Assembly: GCF_042429235.1 (NCBI RefSeq)
Contig: NZ_JBHMBA010000002.1
Origin: Arthrobacter_B citreus
GTDB taxonomy: Bacteria > Actinomycetota > Actinomycetes > Actinomycetales > Micrococcaceae
Reading direction: 5' to 3' (one strand)
DNA length: 64,000 nucleotides
Below the pieces are notes generated by a model. The model made no database searches. It saw only the letters and a program-made list of their open reading frames with translations, and had not been told where the DNA came from. Every line of letters begins with the position of its first letter. Within the stretch, counting starts at the first letter, position 1. Below, in pieces: positions 15,424 through 22,955 of the stretch. A program made the position numbers and the translations under genes.

Positions 15424-16750
15424 AACCCTGAGTCCGGTGCGGATGGAGCGGATCGCCCTGGTTGCGCCGCTGTCGGCCCGGCACAAAATGCTCACCGAGG
15501 TGGCCAGGAGTTCGGCCGTCGAACTCGATCTGCCCTACGAGCCGGGCACCGGACCGGAGGAAATCGACAGGGCGGCCGAAGCCGCCGTCGTCCACGGACC
15601 GGTGGCGGCCTTGGTGGGCTGGTCGCCGTCGCAGCGGCTGCCCGGCCTGCAGGCGGCACTGGAACCGCACGGTGCTTCCGCCGTCGCCCTCCGGCGTCCG
15701 CGCGGAGTGCAGCCGCCCACGCTGCTCACCGGAGATGAACCGCGCCGGAAGCAGGTTCCGGTGCTGTCCCGGCTCCTCGTGGACACCTACACCACCGTCC
15801 CGTACGCCGACCTGGACCCCGCCCGAATCGCGGGCGTGGCGTACGTGGTGATGTTCGGAATGATGTTCGGTGACGCCGGCCAGGGTGCCCTGCTGGTGAT
15901 TGCCGGCCTGCTGCTGCGGTTCCTGCCGCGGCTGCAGCGGTTCCGCCGAACCTGGCTGTTCATCACCGGCGCGGGACTGGCCGCAGTGTTTTTCGGCGTT
16001 CTGTACGGCGAGTTCTTCGGCCCCACCGGAGTGCTGCCCGTGCTGTGGCTGGAGCCGCTGGAGGAACCGATTCCCCTGCTGGTTGCCGCACTGGTGCTCG
16101 GCGCCGTCCTGCTGGCCGGATCGTACGTCCTGGGGACCATCAACCGGGTCCGCGAGGGGGGATGGGCGTACGCCCTGTACGCCAGATCCGGGCTGGCCGG
16201 CGCCCTGCTGTTCACGGCCGTCGGGCTTCTGGCCTGGGGCCTGTTGGCGGCACAACCGGTGATCCTGGTGATTGCCGGTGTGGTGGCGCTGCTCGCGCTG
16301 GTGCTGATGTTTATCGGCCTCTTCGCCGAATCCGGCGGCGGGGCCACGGGCGGGCTGCAGGCAAGCGTGGAACTGGTGGACAGCGTGGTGCAGCTGGGCT
16401 CCAACTTGGTCTCCTTTACCCGCCTTGCCGCCTTCGGGCTCACCCACGCCGCCCTGATGATGGTCGTTTGGCAGGCCACCACGGCACTGTGGGCGCCGGA
16501 TTGGCGGGCGGTGGCCGCCGTCGTCGTCTTCCTCATCGGCAATGCACTGACTTTCGCCCTGGAAGGCTTGGTCGCCGGAATCCAGGCCCTCCGGCTGGAG
16601 TATTACGAGCTGTTTTCCCGCGTTTTCCAAGAAGAAGGCAGAAAGTTCCGGCCCTGGAATCCCGATCCGGGCCTGGCCAATGGCGCCGCGCAGAACACCG
16701 CCGGCAGGAACCTTTCCACCGCCGCCCCCGCTGAGAGGCATCTCCCATGA
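15410..16750 (+). CDS. ntpI: V/A-type ATPase subunit I (a), short N-terminal domain
   Basis: Membrane stator subunit that forms the proton (or sodium) half-channels. The 446-residue protein has a cytoplasmic N-terminal part of only about 145 residues, then the membrane domain beginning at GVAYVVMFGMMFGDAGQG (about residue 143), a signature of the family, with some seven to eight helices. The essential arginine is Arg338 in LVSFTRLAAFGLTHAAL. Usual subunit I proteins have 600-700 residues with about 300 before the membrane domain, so much of the N-terminal arm is missing. The ATG at 15410 gives MPWRETLSPVRMERIALVAP, the normal start for the family. The C-terminal YYELFSRVFQEEGRKFRPW is also conserved. 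Confidence 0.92.
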   Translation: MPWRETLSPVRMERIALVAPLSARHKMLTEVARSSAVELDLPYEPGTGPEEIDRAAEAAVVHGPVAALVGWSPSQRLPGLQAALEPHGASAVALRRPRGVQPPTLLTGDEPRRKQVPVLSRLLVDTYTTVPYADLDPARIAGVAYVVMFGMMFGDAGQGALLVIAGLLLRFLPRLQRFRRTWLFITGAGLAAVFFGVLYGEFFGPTGVLPVLWLEPLEEPIPLLVAALVLGAVLLAGSYVLGTINRVREGGWAYALYARSGLAGALLFTAVGLLAWGLLAAQPVILVIAGVVALLALVLMFIGLFAESGGGATGGLQASVELVDSVVQLGSNLVSFTRLAAFGLTHAALMMVVWQATTALWAPDWRAVAAVVVFLIGNALTFALEGLVAGIQALRLEYYELFSRVFQEEGRKFRPWNPDPGLANGAAQNTAGRNLSTAAPAERHLP

Positions 16751-17208
16751 ATCCCTGGCTCGCCGGCCTTCCGCTGGTCCTCCTCCTCGCCGTCCTGCTC
16801 GCACTGGGCGCCTTCATGCTGCTGCGCCACAACCGGCGCACCGGCATCAAGGCACTGCTGGGGCTCAACGCAGTCCTCATGGCCGGAGCGCTGGCCCTCT
16901 TCGCCGCAGCCCTGAACGCCGCGCCGGCCAGCGCGGGAGCGGGCGACGGCGGAGCGGCGGCCACCGCCGTCGCCGCGGCAACGGAGGGCAGCGACAGCAG
17001 CGGTGCGGCATTGATCGGAGCCGCCATCGCCGTTGCCGGTTCCTCCATTGGCGCCGCAATTGCCGTGGCCTACACCGGATCAGCGGCACTGGCCGCCATG
17101 AGTGAAAGGCCCGAGATTTTTGGCCGCGCCATGGTGGTGGTGGGGCTGGCCGAAGGTATCGCCATCTACGGGCTGATCATCTCCATCATCCTTATCGGAC
17201 AGGCATGA
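16747..17208 (+). CDS. ntpK: V/A-type ATPase proteolipid subunit K (c)
   Basis: Rotor-ring subunit of 153 residues. The C-terminal hairpin (about residues 84-153) has the conserved ion-binding Glu136 in VGLAEGIAIYGLIIS. Before it are two more hydrophobic segments (residues 4-26 and about 37-60) and an Ala/Gly/Asp-rich linker (61-83), and these lack an ion-binding acid. This extra N-terminal pair with a basic turn (RHNRRTGIK) resembles, from memory, the layout of clostridial V-ATPase K subunits; the second segment may be cleaved like a signal peptide after ASA. Start overlaps the ntpI stop by 4 nt; its own stop overlaps subunit F by 4 nt. Confidence 0.93.
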   Translation: MNPWLAGLPLVLLLAVLLALGAFMLLRHNRRTGIKALLGLNAVLMAGALALFAAALNAAPASAGAGDGGAAATAVAAATEGSDSSGAALIGAAIAVAGSSIGAAIAVAYTGSAALAAMSERPEIFGRAMVVVGLAEGIAIYGLIISIILIGQA

Positions 17209-17480
17209 GCAGCTCGGAAGCAGTGCCGGCCGCTGCCGGCTCCCGGCCGGCAAACCGCCGCACCGGGACCATTGCCGCCTTGGGGGAACCGGCCCTGCTG
17301 GCCGGCTTCCGTCTCGCCGGAGCAGTCCTGTACCCCGCCACGGGCGCGGCAGCGGTGCGAAGCGCCTGGACGCAATTGCCGGAAACCGTAACGGCGGTTG
17401 TCCTGACCCCCGCCGCCGCAGCCGTGCTCGCCGGTGAGCTGGCTGACCCGGCGTCACCCCTGACGGTGGTGCTGCCCTGA
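17205..17480 (+). CDS. ntpF: V/A-type ATPase subunit F
   Basis: A 91-residue protein of the size of subunit F, the small central-stalk subunit that regulates rotation. The pattern TIAALGEPALLAGFRLAGAVLYPA followed by VTAVVLTPAAA matches the family fold, in which a strand is followed by GFRLAG. The first 18 residues are an extra low-complexity leader. It overlaps the K gene (ATGA) and its TGA overlaps the ATG of the E gene by one base. Confidence 0.85.
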   Translation: MSSSEAVPAAAGSRPANRRTGTIAALGEPALLAGFRLAGAVLYPATGAAAVRSAWTQLPETVTAVVLTPAAAAVLAGELADPASPLTVVLP

Positions 17481-18007
17481 TGAACCGACTGCCCGCCGGA
17501 TCAGATGCCGCCCTTGAAGCCGTCCGTTATGCGCTGCGCCGGCAGGCAGAGTCTGAGGCAGGCCGCCTGGCCGCGGACGCCCGTCACCAGGCCGAAACGC
17601 TGCTCTCCAACGCCGGCACGGAAGCCGCGGAAATCCGGGCAGAGGCAGCACGGCAGGGAGCCGAAGCAGCACGCACGGAAGCTGCGGGCCGTTCGGCCCG
17701 CGTCCGCCGGGAAGCACGGCGCACCGTCCTGGCGCAGCAGGAAACGCTGCGGTCCGAACTGCTCCGCCAGGTCCTGGAGCGGACCCGGGACCTGCGCAGC
17801 GACCCGCGGTATCCGCAGCTGCTTCGGCGCCTCACCGAGCGTGCTGACGCGCTCCTGGGGCCGTTGGCATCCGTGACGGAAAGCTACAAGGGCGGCGTCA
17901 CCGGCACGGCCGGATCCCGCCACCTGGACCTCTCCCTTCCCGCGCTGGCGAAACAGGCCATGGAAAGCCGCGCCGGGGAGGTGCACCGTTTATGGGACGA
18001 CAAATAG
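17480..18007 (+). CDS. ntpE: V/A-type ATPase subunit E
   Basis: A 175-residue protein: an N-terminal helical half rich in Ala/Glu/Arg (coiled coil about residues 10-105) and a globular C-terminal half. This is the layout of the peripheral-stalk E subunit, which pairs with G/H and holds the catalytic head still. It begins with ATG sharing one base with the subunit F stop, and its last 16 nt overlap the start of subunit A. The identification relies mainly on architecture and gene order. Confidence 0.8.
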   Translation: MNRLPAGSDAALEAVRYALRRQAESEAGRLAADARHQAETLLSNAGTEAAEIRAEAARQGAEAARTEAAGRSARVRREARRTVLAQQETLRSELLRQVLERTRDLRSDPRYPQLLRRLTERADALLGPLASVTESYKGGVTGTAGSRHLDLSLPALAKQAMESRAGEVHRLWDDK

Positions 18008-19908
18008 GTGGAAACGGCGCAGCACGCGGGACCATCACCCGGGTCAGCGGGCCGCTGGTCGAAATCACCGGACTGTCCGGGCTCTCCATGCTGGAAGTCG
18101 TGGCGGTGGGCCCCGACCGGATCTCGGCCCAGGCCGTCGCCGTCAACGGTGAGGACGCCACCCTGCAGGCCTACGAGTACACCGGCGGGTTGAAGGTCGG
18201 CGACACCGTGGAGCGCACCGGACACGAATTGTCCGGACTGCTGGGCCCGGGGCTGCTGGGCTCTGTCTTTGACGGACTGCTCCGCCCGCTGTCCTCCGCT
18301 CCCCTGTGGCTGGCCCAGGACCGGATGTCCTCCACCGAGGACCCGTCGGTCCTGAACACCGCATGGGGGTTCACGCCGTCGGTGTCGGTGGGCGATACGG
18401 TGCGGGCGGGGCAGGTCCTCGGCACCGTGCCGGAAGCAGGGGCGGTGGAGTTCCGGGTAATGGTGCCGCCACACGTTGCCGGCGAGGTCCAATGGCTGGC
18501 ACACGGCCCCCTTCATCCGCTGGATCCGGTGGCGCGGGTGGGCGGCACCGACGTTCCGCTGGCCCAGCAGTGGCCCGTGCACCGGCCCCGGCCCTTCGGC
18601 GAGCGCCTGACCGACACCGTGCCGCTGAACACCGGCCAACGGGTCCTGGATCTGCTCTTCCCGCTCCCCCGCGGTTCGGCAGCGGCTGTTCCGGGTGGCT
18701 TCGGGACGGGCAAGACGCTGACCCTCCAACAGATTGCCAAGTGGTCCGACGCGGACGTCATTGTCTACGTGGGCTGCGGCGAGCGCGGCAACGAGATGGC
18801 CGACGTCTTGGACGGCCTCTCCGGACTGGACGATCCCCGGACCGGCGGCAAGCTGATCGACCGGACCGTGATTATCGCCAACACCTCCAACATGCCGATG
18901 ATGGCCCGGGAGGCGTCCATTGCCACCGGCGTCACGGTGGCGGAGTTCTTCCGCGACATGGGGTACGACGCCGTCGTCATTGCCGACTCGACCTCCCGCT
19001 GGGCCGAAGCGCTGCGCGAGTTCGCCAACCGCAACGGGGACCTCCCCGCCGAGGAGGGCTATCCGGCATCCCTGGCCAGTGAGCTGGCCGCCTTCTATGA
19101 GCGTGCGGCGCTCGTTCAGACCCTGGGTGGTGCGACGGCGTCGGTCACCGTGATTGGGGCGGTCTCCCCACCCGGCGGAGACATGAGCGAACCGGTTACC
19201 ACCGACACCCAGCGCTTTGTGCGTTCGCTGTGGATCCTCGACCGGGATCTGGCGTACTCCCGGCACTATCCGGCCGTCAGCTGGCGCGGCTCCTTCTCGC
19301 GCGATGCCGAGACGCTGGGCCGCTGGCATTCCGCGCACGGGGATCCGCTCTGGGCACAGCGCCGGGCATCGGCGTCCCTTCTCCTGTCCGAAGCGGACCG
19401 GCTGACGGCCCTGGCGGAGATCATCGGGACCGCATCCCTGCCCGGGCACGAGCGGATGGTGCTGCTGGGCGGGCGTCTGGTGCGTGACGGTGTCCTGCTG
19501 CAAAACGCCCTGAGTCCCAATGACGGTTACAGTTCCCGGGAAAAGGGTGCCGCTCTGCTGCAGACGGTCCTGGATGTGGTGGATGTGTGCCAGTCACTGG
19601 TCAACCGCGGAGTGCCGGCCGAGGACATCGAACGCTTCGACTTCACCCCGGTGCTGCGGCTGCGCGAAGACACCGGCCCCACCGACGCCGAGGGCGTGCT
19701 CTCGCGGGGACGGGAATTCCTGGCCCGGCTGCGGCAGGTGGACGACGGCGGGATCGAACGCGGAAGGGACGACACTGCGGGGGCGGACGGCGGCGGTGGG
19801 GATTTGTCGGCGGCGGGCGCCCATGCCGGCGGAGCCTATACCGGTGGACAAGCCCAAACCAAAGGACAAGCCCACGCCGGTAATCAGTCGGAAAGAGGGC
19901 CCGCATGA
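17992..19908 (+). CDS. ntpA: V/A-type ATPase catalytic subunit A
   Basis: The catalytic subunit, which binds and hydrolyses (or makes) ATP. The Walker A motif is GGFGTGKT at residues 235-242, and later come YVGCGERGNEMADVL, NTSNMPMMAREASI and VIADSTSRWAEALRE, all hallmarks of V-type alpha-like subunits. The N-terminal barrel starts ITRVSGPLVEITGLS, and the non-homologous insert typical of A subunits (about residues 110-190) is present. The 638 residues include an unusual C-terminal tail of about 50 residues after the conserved end, rich in Gly, Ala, His and Gln (GGAYTGGQAQTKGQ). The ATG overlaps subunit E by 16 nt. Confidence 0.97.
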   Translation: MGRQIGGNGAARGTITRVSGPLVEITGLSGLSMLEVVAVGPDRISAQAVAVNGEDATLQAYEYTGGLKVGDTVERTGHELSGLLGPGLLGSVFDGLLRPLSSAPLWLAQDRMSSTEDPSVLNTAWGFTPSVSVGDTVRAGQVLGTVPEAGAVEFRVMVPPHVAGEVQWLAHGPLHPLDPVARVGGTDVPLAQQWPVHRPRPFGERLTDTVPLNTGQRVLDLLFPLPRGSAAAVPGGFGTGKTLTLQQIAKWSDADVIVYVGCGERGNEMADVLDGLSGLDDPRTGGKLIDRTVIIANTSNMPMMAREASIATGVTVAEFFRDMGYDAVVIADSTSRWAEALREFANRNGDLPAEEGYPASLASELAAFYERAALVQTLGGATASVTVIGAVSPPGGDMSEPVTTDTQRFVRSLWILDRDLAYSRHYPAVSWRGSFSRDAETLGRWHSAHGDPLWAQRRASASLLLSEADRLTALAEIIGTASLPGHERMVLLGGRLVRDGVLLQNALSPNDGYSSREKGAALLQTVLDVVDVCQSLVNRGVPAEDIERFDFTPVLRLREDTGPTDAEGVLSRGREFLARLRQVDDGGIERGRDDTAGADGGGGDLSAAGAHAGGAYTGGQAQTKGQAHAGNQSERGPA

Positions 19909-21347
19909 GCACTGACGATGCCACCAGTCCCGGCACGGAATCCGTGCCCTCCACGTCACCCCGGGTCGGCTACAGAGGGGTGCGCGAATTGCGCGGTCCC
20001 CTGCTGGTCCTCGGCGACGCGGAGGGAGTGGGCTGGGACGAGTTCGCCACGGTCGGGGTGGCCGGGCAGCGGGACCGGCACGGACTGGTGCTGGAGGTGG
20101 ACGGAGATGAAGTAACCCTGCAGGTCCTTGAAGGGACCGGAGGAATGTCGCTGGGCGGCATCGAAGTCCGGTTCCAGGGGCGGCCGCTGGCGGTTCCCAC
20201 CGGCCTTGGCTGGCTTGGCCGGGTTTGCAACGGGCGGGGAGAACCGCTCGACGGCGGCCCGCCGATCACCGCCGGACAGACGGCCCCCGTGGGCGGCTGG
20301 CCGCTGAACCCGGTGTACCGCGAACCGCCGCAGGATCCGGTGATTACGGGCATCTCAGCCGTGGACGCCCTGACCACGCTGGTGCGGGGACAGAAACTCC
20401 CCATCTTCTCCGTTCCCGGCCTGCCACACCTGACCCTGGCCACTCAGATCGCCGCCCAGGCCACCACATCTTCGGGACGGGCCTTCCGGGTGGTGTTTGC
20501 CGCCATGGGGATGACGCACGCCGACATTGCCTACATCCGCGACCGGCTGGAGGAACGCTCCGCGGCGGGTGAGCTGGTCCTGCTGCTCAACGCCGCTGAT
20601 GATCCGGTGATCGAACGCATCCTCACTCCGCGGATTGCCCTCACCGTCGCTGAATCCCTGGCCTACGACGAGGGCACGGACGTCCTGGTGGTGATGTCGG
20701 ACATGACCAGCTATGCCGAGGCAGTGCGGGAAGTTTCCGCGGCACGGCGGGAAATCCCGGCCCGGCGTGGATACCCCGGTTATCTGTACAGCGACTTGGC
20801 CGGTCTCTACGAACGGTGCGGCCGCGTCCGGGGCCGGGAGGGTTCCGTCACCATTGTTCCCGTGCTGACCATGCCTGCCGGAGACATCACCCATCCGGTT
20901 CCGGACCTGACCGGTTACATCACCGAGGGGCAGGTGGTCCTCGACCCGGACGTCGACGCGCGGGGCATCTACCCGCCGGTGGATGTGCTGTCGTCGCTGT
21001 CCCGCCTGATGCGCAGCGGCGCCGGAAAGGGGCGCACCCGCGAAGACCACCTGGATGTTGCGGCGCAGATTCTATCGGCCATGGCTCGGGCACGGTCCGC
21101 CGCGGAACTGGCCGAGCTCGTGGGAACCGCGGCATTGAGCGAGACAGACAACGCCTACATTGAGTTCAGGTCCGTGGTGGAGCGAAACCTGCTCAGCCAG
21201 GGCCGGGATGAGCTGCGCACTTTCGACCAGACCATGGACCTCGCCTGGCAGGCCCTGTCGCTGCTGCCGCGGCGGGAACTGACCATGCTCTCCGGTGAGT
21301 TCCTGGACAAGTACCTGCCGGGTCCGATTGGCGGGGCACGGCTGTGA
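19905..21347 (+). CDS. ntpB: V/A-type ATPase regulatory subunit B
   Basis: Non-catalytic nucleotide-binding-fold subunit that alternates with A in the hexameric head. In 480 residues it shows YRGVRELRGPLLVLGDAEGVGWDE at the N-terminus, VYREPPQDPVITGISAVDAL, and SDMTSYAEAVREVSAARREIPARRGYPGY, all family signatures. The P-loop is degenerate (SVPGLPHLTLATQIA), as expected for B. ATG overlaps the A stop by 4 nt. Confidence 0.97.
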   Translation: MSTDDATSPGTESVPSTSPRVGYRGVRELRGPLLVLGDAEGVGWDEFATVGVAGQRDRHGLVLEVDGDEVTLQVLEGTGGMSLGGIEVRFQGRPLAVPTGLGWLGRVCNGRGEPLDGGPPITAGQTAPVGGWPLNPVYREPPQDPVITGISAVDALTTLVRGQKLPIFSVPGLPHLTLATQIAAQATTSSGRAFRVVFAAMGMTHADIAYIRDRLEERSAAGELVLLLNAADDPVIERILTPRIALTVAESLAYDEGTDVLVVMSDMTSYAEAVREVSAARREIPARRGYPGYLYSDLAGLYERCGRVRGREGSVTIVPVLTMPAGDITHPVPDLTGYITEGQVVLDPDVDARGIYPPVDVLSSLSRLMRSGAGKGRTREDHLDVAAQILSAMARARSAAELAELVGTAALSETDNAYIEFRSVVERNLLSQGRDELRTFDQTMDLAWQALSLLPRRELTMLSGEFLDKYLPGPIGGARL

Positions 21348-21943
21348 GCGGGTTCCGGAGCGGCGGCAGCCGAGCGGATCGGGCCGATGTGGAGCGCCGG
21401 CTGGCAACCGCCACCCGCGGTGCCGAGCTGTTGGACCGTAAACAGCGCATACTGCAGCGTGCCATTGAAGGGCTGCGGGAAAAGGCAGACTCAGCCCGGG
21501 AAGCGTGGGAAGATCAGGCCGCGGTGGCTGCGGTGTGGCTGCAGCGCAGTGCCGGCTTGGACGGGGAGGACCGAATCAATGCTTCGGTTCCCGCAGACAC
21601 CGCCGTGGCAGAGGTTCAATGGGGCGGAGCAATGGGGATCTCCTACCCCGAAGCAGCGCGGTGCGTGCTTCCCGCCGCTTTTCCGTCCGGAGGAAGCTCT
21701 GCCCTTGCGTACGCGGCATCCACCCACCGGGCAGCACTTGAGACCGCTGTTACTGCGGCGGGCGCCGCCCGGGCACTGCTGCTGGTGTCCGGGGAACTGG
21801 ATGCCACCCGCACCCGGCAACGGGCAGTGGAGAACCGCTGGATTCCCCTGCTGCAGGAGCAGCTGGACGGGATTAAGCGCAAGGTCGCCGAGCAGGAACT
21901 CGAAGAGAGCCTGCGGCTGCGCTGGTCCGCCGGGATCCTCTAA
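21344..21943 (+). CDS. ntpD: V/A-type ATPase central-stalk subunit D
   Basis: A 199-residue protein with two long helical stretches, the rotor axle of the enzyme. The N-terminal ATRGAELLDRKQRILQRAIEGL matches the conserved helix (LLKxKRxxL) of subunit D, and the C-terminal helix around RQRAVENRWIPLLQEQLDGIK contains the RRVNALE-like element in changed form (RQRAVENRW). GTG start at 21344 overlaps the B stop. It is the last gene of the operon; a convergent SDR gene ends 13 bp further on, with no clear terminator between. Confidence 0.93.
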   Translation: MSGFRSGGSRADRADVERRLATATRGAELLDRKQRILQRAIEGLREKADSAREAWEDQAAVAAVWLQRSAGLDGEDRINASVPADTAVAEVQWGGAMGISYPEAARCVLPAAFPSGGSSALAYAASTHRAALETAVTAAGAARALLLVSGELDATRTRQRAVENRWIPLLQEQLDGIKRKVAEQELEESLRLRWSAGIL

Positions 21944-21955
21944 GACACCGGAACG

Positions 21956-22786
21956 CTAGCCGTCAACCGCGGTGTCCTCGCTTACGGCGCGCCAGGTCTC
22001 CAACGATGCAAGCCGGGACTGCAGGACCTCTGCGTAGGTGCCGGTCGCATCCGCTCCGAGAACGAGCAGCTCCGGGGTGTTGGCAGATTCCACCGCTTGG
22101 ATGATGGCCGTGGCGGCTTTGGCCGGGTCACCGGGCTGAGTGCCGTGGGTTTTGTCGTTTTCCTTGCGGCGCTGGCCGGCTGTCCCGGCATAGTCAGGGA
22201 TTGCGGTGGCGGACTGCTGGAGGGAGCGGCCCGAGAAGTCCGTGCGGAAACCCCCGGGCTCGATAACCATGGCTTTGATGCCAAGGGGTTCGAGTTCCTT
22301 GCGCAGCGATCCTGTGAGGCCTTCGACCGCAGACTTCACCGCTGCGTAGTATCCGGAACCGGCCGGGGTCATTGTGGCCCCAATGGATGACAGGTTCACG
22401 ATCGTGCCGGACCGGCGGGCCCGCATTTGCGGAAGGACGGCCTTGATCATGTCCACGGAGCCGAAGAAGTGCGTATCGAACAGGGTGCGTACATCTGCGT
22501 CCGAGCCTTCCTCCACAGCGGCCCGGTAACCGTACCCGGCGTTGTTCACCACCACGTCGATCCCGCCGAAACGTTCGGTTCCCTTGTCCACCGCAGATTG
22601 AATCTGGCCGGGATCGGTGACGTTAAGGGCAAGGGCGAGCGCCGTTTCGGGATATTTTTCTGCGAGGTCTTCAACCTTGGCGGGATCGCGGGCGGTCACC
22701 ACCGCGTTATCGCCGTGCCGGAGAACGGCTTCCGCCAGGGCTCGTCCGAGTCCTGTCGAGCAGCCGGTGATGAGCCAGGTGGCCAT
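21956..22786 (-). CDS. SDR-family oxidoreductase
   Basis: A 276-residue classical short-chain dehydrogenase/reductase: cofactor motif TGCSTGLG at residues 7-14, NNAGYGY, and the catalytic Ser...YxxxK (SSIGATMTPAGSGYYAAVK). The R in VVTARDPAKVE suggests preference for NADP(H). Substrate unknown; the sequence resembles the broad group annotated as 'oxidoreductase' or retinol-dehydrogenase-like. It is divergent from the sugar-acid cluster and shares its promoter region, so it could be regulated together with it, but nothing proves a metabolic link. Confidence 0.88.
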   Translation of the reverse strand: MATWLITGCSTGLGRALAEAVLRHGDNAVVTARDPAKVEDLAEKYPETALALALNVTDPGQIQSAVDKGTERFGGIDVVVNNAGYGYRAAVEEGSDADVRTLFDTHFFGSVDMIKAVLPQMRARRSGTIVNLSSIGATMTPAGSGYYAAVKSAVEGLTGSLRKELEPLGIKAMVIEPGGFRTDFSGRSLQQSATAIPDYAGTAGQRRKENDKTHGTQPGDPAKAATAIIQAVESANTPELLVLGADATGTYAEVLQSRLASLETWRAVSEDTAVDG

Positions 22787-22894
22787 GACGTATGCCTTTC
22801 AGCAGCCGGCACTGTTCCGGCTGGTTAGTAGTTGCTGCTTTCGGCTGACCACCCTGCAGGTGGCATTACACCTTAAAGCCAGTCGCTGGAAGTA

Positions 22895-22945
22895 CTTGTG
22901 ATCTGGATAACAAGACATATAGCATAACGGCCATTCCTATAGGAA
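22895..22945. promoter_or_regulatory. Candidate operator/promoter of the sugar-acid operon
   Basis: Two symmetric elements precede the first gene. CTTGT (22895-22899) and ACAAG (22910-22914) form an inverted repeat with a 10-bp gap. TTCCTATAGGAA (22934-22945) is a perfect 12-bp palindrome that overlaps the AGGAAGG ribosome-binding site of the gene starting at 22956. TTGTGA (22896) and TATAGC (22918) could be -35 and -10. The GntR-family protein of this cluster is the natural candidate to bind here, which is inference. Confidence 0.45.
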
Positions 22946-22955
22946 GGCTGCTGCG

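Noticed and set aside
14960..16804. A 614-codon leftward open frame across subunits C and I
   Set aside because: Composition (Gly/Gln/His/Arg-rich) is that of an antisense frame, and both sense genes are well supported.
17884..19503. A 539-codon leftward open frame across the V-ATPase subunit A gene
   Set aside because: Shadow of the ntpA gene; no family features and no ribosome-binding site.
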